From NCBI RefSeq assembly GCF_000699505.1, contig NZ_CP007490.1, forward strand, positions 496,001-560,000: a stretch of 64,000 bases of DNA, read 5' to 3'. Below the pieces are notes generated by a model. It did no database searches. It was not told the origin of the DNA and worked only from the letters and a program-made list of their open reading frames with translations. The DNA is from Rhodoluna lacicola (GTDB lineage Bacteria; Actinomycetota; Actinomycetes; Actinomycetales; Microbacteriaceae). This document shows, in pieces, positions 59,226-64,000 of this stretch. How positions within the stretch are numbered: position 1 is the stretch's first letter; every line of letters begins with the position of its first letter. The translations under genes were made by a program, and so were the position numbers.

Positions 59226-60728
59226 ATGTCAGAACTAATTCGCAAAAACGCCTCCGAGCTGGTTGCCCTACTAAAAAAAGGCGAGGTTTCGTCTGTTGAG
59301 CTAACCCAGGCTCACCTAGATCGCACCGCCCAGGTCGATGGCGCGGTTCACAGCTACCTACACGTTGGCCCAGAGGCTGCTTTGGCGGCCGCGGCCGATA
59401 TCGACCGTCGTCGTGCTGCCGGCGAAAAACTTCACGACCTTGCCGGTTTGCCGATTGCAGTGAAAGACAACTTGACTACCACCGATGCTCCGACGACATC
59501 CGGGTCAAAGATTCTTGAAGGCTGGATTCCGCAGTACGACGCAACCGTGGTCAAGAAATTGCGTGCCGCGGGAATGCCAATTCTTGGAAAAACAAATCTC
59601 GACGAATTTGCTATGGGCTCGTCCACCGAATTCTCGGCCTATGGGCCAAGTAAGAACCCATGGGACCTAAGTCGCATACCGGGTGGTTCGGGTGGTGGAT
59701 CTTCTTCAGTGGTTGCATCCTTCCAGGCGCCTTTGGCAATTGGTTCGGACACCGGTGGGTCCATTCGCTACCCAGCATTCGTAACCGGAACCGTTGGCAC
59801 CAAGCCAACCTATGGTGCGGTTTCTCGCTACGGACTCGTTGCCTTGGCTAGTTCGCTGGATCAAATTGGTCCGGTATCTCGAAACGTGCTAGATGCAGCT
59901 TTGCTGCAAGACGTCATTGCGGGTCACGACCCACACGACAGCACATCACTTCCGGAGTCTCTTGGCTCAATGACAGAGGCTGCAAAAAAGCTAGACGTCA
60001 AAGGCATGCGTATCGGGGTAATTAAGCAGCTGACCGGCGAGGGTTTTCAGCCTGAGGTTTCGGCGCGGTTCAACGAAAGCATTGAGTTGTTGAAAAATGC
60101 CGGTGCAGAAATCGTAGAGGTTTCATGCCCAAGTTTTGAATATGCAATTGCTGCCTACTACCTGATCTTGCCTGCAGAGGCTTCATCCAACTTGGCAAAG
60201 TTTGACTCGGTGCGTTTTGGTATGCGGGTTACTCCTGAGGGTTCACCAACAATTGAGCGCGTGATGGCTGCGACTCGTGAAGCTGGCTTTGGTCCAGAGG
60301 TAAAGCGCCGCATAATTCTGGGCACGTATGCGCTATCCAGCGGTTATTACGATGCCTACTACGGTGCAGCGCAAAAGGTTCGCACTCTTATCCAGCGCGA
60401 CTTTGATGCAGCCTTTGCCAAAGCTGATGTGTTGGTCTCACCGACCGCGCCAACAACTGCGTTCAAATTAGGCGAGAAGCTTGAAGATCCATTGGCGATG
60501 TACCTAAACGACATAGCCACCATTCCGGCAAACCTTGCAGGTATTCCGGGCATGGCCATTCCAAATGGTATTGCCGAAAACAACATGCCTTCTGGGATTC
60601 AACTGCTGGCTCCGGCACGCGCAGATGCCCGCCTGTATCAGGTTGGTGCCGCCCTAGAAAAGATGCACGAGGAAGTCTGGGGCAAGCGAATGATTGACTT
60701 TGCGCCGGAATTGGAGGTGAGCAACTAA
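59226..60728 (+). CDS. gatA: Asp/Glu-tRNA amidotransferase subunit A
   Basis: The amidase subunit that releases ammonia from glutamine. The Ser-cisSer-Lys triad is Lys80 (AVKDNLTT), Ser155 (GGSGGGSSS) and Ser179 ([11 protein letters not shown]). It is 500 residues. It works with GatB and GatC to make Gln-tRNA and possibly Asn-tRNA, which implies that the cell lacks GlnRS, AsnRS or both. Confidence 0.97.
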   Translation: MSELIRKNASELVALLKKGEVSSVELTQAHLDRTAQVDGAVHSYLHVGPEAALAAAADIDRRRAAGEKLHDLAGLPIAVKDNLTTTDAPTTSGSKILEGWIPQYDATVVKKLRAAGMPILGKTNLDEFAMGSSTEFSAYGPSKNPWDLSRIPGGSGGGSSSVVASFQAPLAIGSDTGGSIRYPAFVTGTVGTKPTYGAVSRYGLVALASSLDQIGPVSRNVLDAALLQDVIAGHDPHDSTSLPESLGSMTEAAKKLDVKGMRIGVIKQLTGEGFQPEVSARFNESIELLKNAGAEIVEVSCPSFEYAIAAYYLILPAEASSNLAKFDSVRFGMRVTPEGSPTIERVMAATREAGFGPEVKRRIILGTYALSSGYYDAYYGAAQKVRTLIQRDFDAAFAKADVLVSPTAPTTAFKLGEKLEDPLAMYLNDIATIPANLAGIPGMAIPNGIAENNMPSGIQLLAPARADARLYQVGAALEKMHEEVWGKRMIDFAPELEVSN

Positions 60729-62230
60729 TGGCTAAAGACGAATTGATGAACTATGAAAAGGCTCTAGAGCAGTTTGAGGTAGTTATTGGTCTTGAGGTTC
60801 ACGTTGAGTTGAATACCAACACCAAGATGTTCTGCGGTTGCCGCAACGAGTTTGGTGACGAGCCAAACACCAACGTTTGCCCCATCTGCATTGGCCTTCC
60901 GGGCTCATTGCCAGCCGTGAATAAGCGCGCAGTTGAATCAAGCATCAAGATTGGTTTGGCACTGGGTTGTGAAATCGCACCTACTGGTCGTTTTGCTCGC
61001 AAAAACTACTTTTACCCGGACTTGGCCAAGAACTTTCAAACCTCGCAGTACGACGAACCGATTGCGTTCGAGGGTGCTCTTGAGGTAGAAGTGCCATCCG
61101 GTAAATCATTCACCGTGCAGATTGAGCGCGCCCACATGGAAGAAGACGCCGGAAAGCTTACTCACGTTGGTGGTTCTACTGGTCGAATCCAGGGTGCCGA
61201 GTATTCACTCGTTGACTACAACCGTGCCGGTGTTCCACTTGTTGAAATTGTGACCAAACCCGTATATGGTGCCGGGGCAGAGGCGCCTGAGCTTGCTGCC
61301 GCGTATGTTCGCTACATTCGCGAAATTGTTAAGGGTCTTGGTGTCTCTGACGCAAAGATGGAACGCGGAAACGTACGATGCGATGCCAACGTATCGCTTC
61401 GTCCTCACGGTCAAGAAAAGCTTGGTACTCGCACAGAGACCAAGAATGTGAACTCGCTTCGTTCAATCGAGCGCGCAGTGCGATACGAGATTCAGCGCCA
61501 GGCGGCTTTGTTGGCTAAAGGCACTGCAATCGTTCAGGAAACTCGTCACTGGCACGAAGACAAGGGGGCTACTTCATCCGGGCGTCCAAAGTCAGATGCA
61601 GACGATTACCGCTACTTCCCAGAACCAGATCTAGTTCCGGTACAGCCATCTAAAGAGTGGATAGAAGAACTCCGCGCGGGCCTTCCAGAAAAGCCAGCCG
61701 AGCGTCGCAAGCGTGTGCAGGCCGAGTGGGGATTTGCCGATCTTGAGTTCCGTGACGTAGTCAACGCAGGTTTGATGGATCAGATTGAAGAAACGGTTGC
61801 TGCTGGAGCAAAGCCACAGGCTGCACGAAAGTGGTGGACCGGTGAGCTGGCTCGTATCGCCAACAGCCAAGACAAAGACGTCATTGATCTAGAAATTTCA
61901 GGAGCATACGTTGCCGAGCTTGCTGGTTTGGTTGATGCCGGAAAGATTAACGACCGATTGGCTCGCGAGGTTCTGACCTACGTACTTGCTGGCGAGGGAA
62001 GCCCCGCCGAGGTAGTGGCCAAGCGTGGTCTGGAAGTTGTTTCTGATGACGGTGCATTGATTGCCGCCATTGAAGCAGCACTTGAAAAGCAGCCAGATGT
62101 GTTAGACGCAATTCGCGAGGGACGCATGCAGGCAGCAGGAGCGGTAATCGGTGCTGTCATGCAGGCCATGAAGGGCTCGGCTGATGCTGGACGTGTGCGC
62201 GAGCTGCTAATTGAAATGGCGAATACATAA
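60728..62230 (+). CDS. gatB: Asp/Glu-tRNA amidotransferase subunit B
   Basis: The subunit that activates Glu or Asp on tRNA with ATP. It is 500 residues: [21 protein letters not shown] with zinc-site cysteines (also [11 protein letters not shown]), [17 protein letters not shown], and the C-terminal YqeY-like tail domain that holds tRNA. The ATG overlaps the gatA stop. Confidence 0.97.
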   Translation: MAKDELMNYEKALEQFEVVIGLEVHVELNTNTKMFCGCRNEFGDEPNTNVCPICIGLPGSLPAVNKRAVESSIKIGLALGCEIAPTGRFARKNYFYPDLAKNFQTSQYDEPIAFEGALEVEVPSGKSFTVQIERAHMEEDAGKLTHVGGSTGRIQGAEYSLVDYNRAGVPLVEIVTKPVYGAGAEAPELAAAYVRYIREIVKGLGVSDAKMERGNVRCDANVSLRPHGQEKLGTRTETKNVNSLRSIERAVRYEIQRQAALLAKGTAIVQETRHWHEDKGATSSGRPKSDADDYRYFPEPDLVPVQPSKEWIEELRAGLPEKPAERRKRVQAEWGFADLEFRDVVNAGLMDQIEETVAAGAKPQAARKWWTGELARIANSQDKDVIDLEISGAYVAELAGLVDAGKINDRLAREVLTYVLAGEGSPAEVVAKRGLEVVSDDGALIAAIEAALEKQPDVLDAIREGRMQAAGAVIGAVMQAMKGSADAGRVRELLIEMANT

Positions 62231-62243
62231 GACCCCAAAAAAT

Positions 62244-62273
62244 AACCCCCGGGATTGATTCCCGGGGGTTTTT
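62244..62273 (+). terminator. gatCAB terminator
   Basis: AACCCCCGGGA, loop TTGAT, TCCCGGGGGTT and then TTT: an 11-bp perfect stem. It ends 4 bases before the 3' end of the convergent tRNA-His gene. Confidence 0.92.
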
Positions 62274-62277
62274 GTAT

Positions 62278-62354
62278 TGGGGTGAGTAACGGGGCTTGAA
62301 CCCGCGACCCCCTGGACCACAACCAGGTGCTCTACCAGCTGAGCTATACCCACC
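62278..62354 (-). tRNA. tRNA-His (anticodon GTG)
   Basis: A full cloverleaf on the minus strand: acceptor GTGGGTA/TACTCAC, D-arm with AGCTCAGCTGGTAGAGC, anticodon loop TTGTGGT (anticodon at 62318-62320), T-arm with GGTTCAAG. The extra G at position -1 (62354) that marks tRNA-His is encoded opposite C73, and the 3' CCA is encoded too. Confidence 0.97.
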
Positions 62355-62416
62355 AAATGTTGAGGCGTCTTGCGCAACAACCAAATAAGCCTATCAGTTT
62401 GAGGCTTGTTGTATTC

Positions 62417-63028
62417 CTAGGAATTGTTTTTTGAGAGGCTTTCGGCCGCAGCCTTGGCCTGTTCGGTGGTTGGGCCCGGGGCCGGAACCATCACCGTCTG
62501 GCGGTAGTAGCGCAACTCGTGAATTGACTCAAGGATGTCTGCCAACGCTCGGTGACCGCCATCTTTTTTGGGCATTTGGAAATAAACCCTTGGGTACCAG
62601 CGTCTGGACAGTTCTTTGATTGAGCTCACATCAATGTTTCTGTAGTGCAGATGCTGGTCTAATTTCGGCATGTATCGGTTGATAAACATTCGATCTGTTC
62701 CGATGGTGTTTCCCGCCAGTGGTGCCTCTTTTGCATTTGGTACGAATCGCTTAATGTAATTCAGAATTAGCTCTTCTGCCTCGGCTAGATCAAGGCCGTT
62801 ATCAACTTCGTTGATGAGGCCTGACTCGGTGTGCATGTTTCTAACGAAATCATTCATGTTTGCCCAGGAATCAGGGCGAGGTTTAATCACGACGTCAAGA
62901 CCAGCGTCTAAAATTTCAAGCTCGGAATTGGTGATTACGACCGCAACTTCTACTAGGCAATCTGACTCAGGGTTGAGTCCTGTCATTTCGCAGTCGATCC
63001 AGACTAGATTTTCTGAAATTTCAATCAC
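62417..63028 (-). CDS. orn: oligoribonuclease
   Basis: A 3'-5' exonuclease that finishes RNA decay by removing 2-5-base fragments, including pGpG. It is about 203 residues. The DEDDh residues are in VWIDCEMTGLNPE (Asp12, Glu14), and RYMPKLDQHLHYRNIDVSSIKEL and HRALADILESIHEL are conserved. The GTG at 63028 is chosen because it lies 6 bases behind TATTTT and leaves the typical N-terminus; a start at 63064 would lie inside the terminator hairpin of the next gene. Confidence 0.92.
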   Translation of the reverse strand: MIEISENLVWIDCEMTGLNPESDCLVEVAVVITNSELEILDAGLDVVIKPRPDSWANMNDFVRNMHTESGLINEVDNGLDLAEAEELILNYIKRFVPNAKEAPLAGNTIGTDRMFINRYMPKLDQHLHYRNIDVSSIKELSRRWYPRVYFQMPKKDGGHRALADILESIHELRYYRQTVMVPAPGPTTEQAKAAAESLSKNNS

Positions 63029-63034
63029 AATCCA

Positions 63035-63040
63035 AAAATA
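63035..63040 (-). promoter_or_regulatory. -10 box TATTTT, leaderless orn
   Basis: On the minus strand TATTTT is followed by TGGATT and GTG 63028. These T residues are also the tail of the RND-gene terminator. Confidence 0.55.
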
Positions 63041-63072
63041 GGGGAGGTCCGTGACAATTACCACGGACCTCC
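63041..63072 (-). terminator. terminator of the RND transporter gene
   Basis: An 11-bp perfect stem (GGAGGTCCGTG/CACGGACCTCC) with an 8-base loop. On the minus strand it is followed by CCTATTTTT. It begins 4 bases behind the stop codon of the transporter. Confidence 0.8.
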
Positions 63073-63076
63073 AATT

Positions 63077-64000
63077 CTAGACGGACTCGGCCGTGGCCTT
63101 CCTGCGCGCGTGGGCTTTCTTGTCTTTTCGGATGGCCTTGCGCTCTTTTCGGCCCTCTACTAACCAATAAAGTACCGGCACAATAACCAGAGTCAGAATG
63201 GTTGACGAGAACAGACCACCGATTACAACGACAGCTAGCGGCTGTGAGATGAAACCGCCGCCGCCAGTAATTCCCAGGGCCATGGGAGTAAGCGCAAATA
63301 TCGTGGCTAATGCAGTCATTAGGATTGGGCGCAAACGCTGTCTTGCTCCGTCCATGATGGCCTGCTGCATTGGTCGACCTTGTTTACGATACTGATTGAT
63401 CAGGTCGATCAGCACGATTGCATTTGTGACTACGATTCCAACCAACAGCAACATACCGATTAGCGAAGGAACCCCTAGCGGGGTATCGGTTATAAGCAAC
63501 AATCCAAGGGCACCGGTTGCTGCAAATGGAATTGAAATCAATAGGATGAGCGGTTGAATCAAACTTGAGAAGGTTGCCACCATCACCACAAATACGATCG
63601 CTACCGCGGCAAGCAGGGCCAGACCAAGTTGACTGAACGAGTCAGCCTGATCGGCGCTAATTCCACCAAGAGTTGCGGTTGTGCCCAACGGAAGGCTGAC
63701 TGTCTCTAGTCGCTTGGTAACTTCGGCTGAGATGGCGCCCAGGTTGTCTCCGCTTGGTGTCAGTGAGACTTTTGCGGTGCGATCACCCTTTTCACTTGTG
63801 ATCGAAACAGGTACCTGAACTTGCTCAATTTTGGCGATTGTCGACAGCTTTACCATTCCGGTTGCACTTGGAATGCTGATGTTTTTGACATCTTCTACAG
63901 TCTCAGGAATATCTGTTTGCACCACGTAGATTGCGGTCTCCACATTGTCAATGTTCACTTTGCCAATGCTGCTAGGGCGAAGCTTTGATGCCACAATTCC
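63077..64000 (-). CDS. RND-family efflux transporter, C-terminal part (5' end outside window)
   Basis: The frame is open to the window edge, so only the last 307 or so residues are seen. They hold the end of the second periplasmic-type loop (about 1-115) and the last transmembrane helices with the RND pattern: SSLIQPLILLISIPFAATGALGLLL, GIVVTNAIVLIDLINQYRKQG, RLRPILMTALATIFALTPMALG. The tail is Lys/Arg-rich (KERKAIRKDKKAHARRK). It probably exports drugs or lipids with the proton gradient. Hydrophobic family relatives include AcrB and the hydrophobe/amphiphile exporters; the substrate cannot be told. Confidence 0.9.
   Translation of the reverse strand, partial: GIVASKLRPSSIGKVNIDNVETAIYVVQTDIPETVEDVKNISIPSATGMVKLSTIAKIEQVQVPVSITSEKGDRTAKVSLTPSGDNLGAISAEVTKRLETVSLPLGTTATLGGISADQADSFSQLGLALLAAVAIVFVVMVATFSSLIQPLILLISIPFAATGALGLLLITDTPLGVPSLIGMLLLVGIVVTNAIVLIDLINQYRKQGRPMQQAIMDGARQRLRPILMTALATIFALTPMALGITGGGGFISQPLAVVVIGGLFSSTILTLVIVPVLYWLVEGRKERKAIRKDKKAHARRKATAESV

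Noticed and set aside
63028-63064. Longer orn start at 63064
   Set aside because: It would place the start inside the terminator stem of the neighbouring gene and add a non-conserved hydrophobic N-terminus.

Overview
The window looks like part of the chromosome of a free-living actinobacterium, most likely a member of the Microbacteriaceae with a small, fairly low-GC genome such as the freshwater Luna-type lineages (Rhodoluna, Aquiluna). This placement is an inference. It rests on the actinobacterial 16S/23S sequence, the PriA-type HisA, the GlgE maltosyltransferase, several DivIVA-type coiled-coil proteins, DUF1844 next to infC, GatCAB instead of direct amide-tRNA charging, a LexA box of the CGAACA-N2-TGTTCG type, and very short intergenic gaps. 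No insertion sequences, prophage or CRISPR arrays were seen. Much of the gene order matches, from memory, that of Mycobacterium tuberculosis blocks: his-infC-pheST-arg-tyrS, then trmD to cdsA, then iscS-mnmA-ligA-gatCAB.

Bases 1-18.7 kb hold the end of hflX, the lexA/LysM SOS pair, hisC-hisB-hisH-hisA with an SseB-like gene, DUF1844, infC-rpmI-rplT with an rRNA methyltransferase, pheST, argC-J-B-F-H (argD, argR and argG are not here) and tyrS. Bases 18.7-24.5 kb are one complete rRNA operon (16S-23S-5S, no tRNA in the spacer) with two tandem promoters, a hairpin-rich leader, clear pre-16S and pre-23S processing stems and a strong terminator. Bases 24.5-26.9 kb carry a conserved actinobacterial trio (TPR-like protein, HAD phosphatase, 52-residue protein) plus a small Gly-rich protein.

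Bases 26.9-38.8 kb are a housekeeping block: trmD, rplS, lepB, rnhB, DUF2469, yraN, comM, dprA, xerC, an M23 peptidase, rpsB-tsf and pyrH-frr-cdsA. Bases 38.8-46.7 kb are the least characterised part: a DivIVA-repeat protein, a secreted HNH nuclease, a lytic transglycosylase, a small Cys/His protein, an alpha/beta hydrolase, an AI-2E-type exporter, a DivIVA coiled-coil protein, an unusual 566-residue membrane protein and a thioredoxin/TPR protein. Bases 46.7-53.1 kb encode glgB, glgE and glgX on the minus strand. The end (53.1-64 kb) has a cysteine desulfurase with mnmA (tRNA 2-thiouridine), ligA, a second DivIVA coiled-coil gene, gatCAB, tRNA-His, orn and the C-terminal part of an RND transporter.

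Two themes cut across the genes. First, at least thirteen genes start 6-8 bases after a TANNNT box with no ribosome binding site in between, which indicates widespread leaderless transcription. Second, translation genes carry elaborate leaders: infC has an ATC start behind a structured leader, rplS has a 16-codon upstream reading frame, and rpsB has a hairpin next to its ribosome binding site. No single large undescribed system stands out. The best candidates for new biology are the RG/Gly-rich gene pair behind the rRNA operon, the 38.8-45.8 kb envelope cluster and the rRNA leader.
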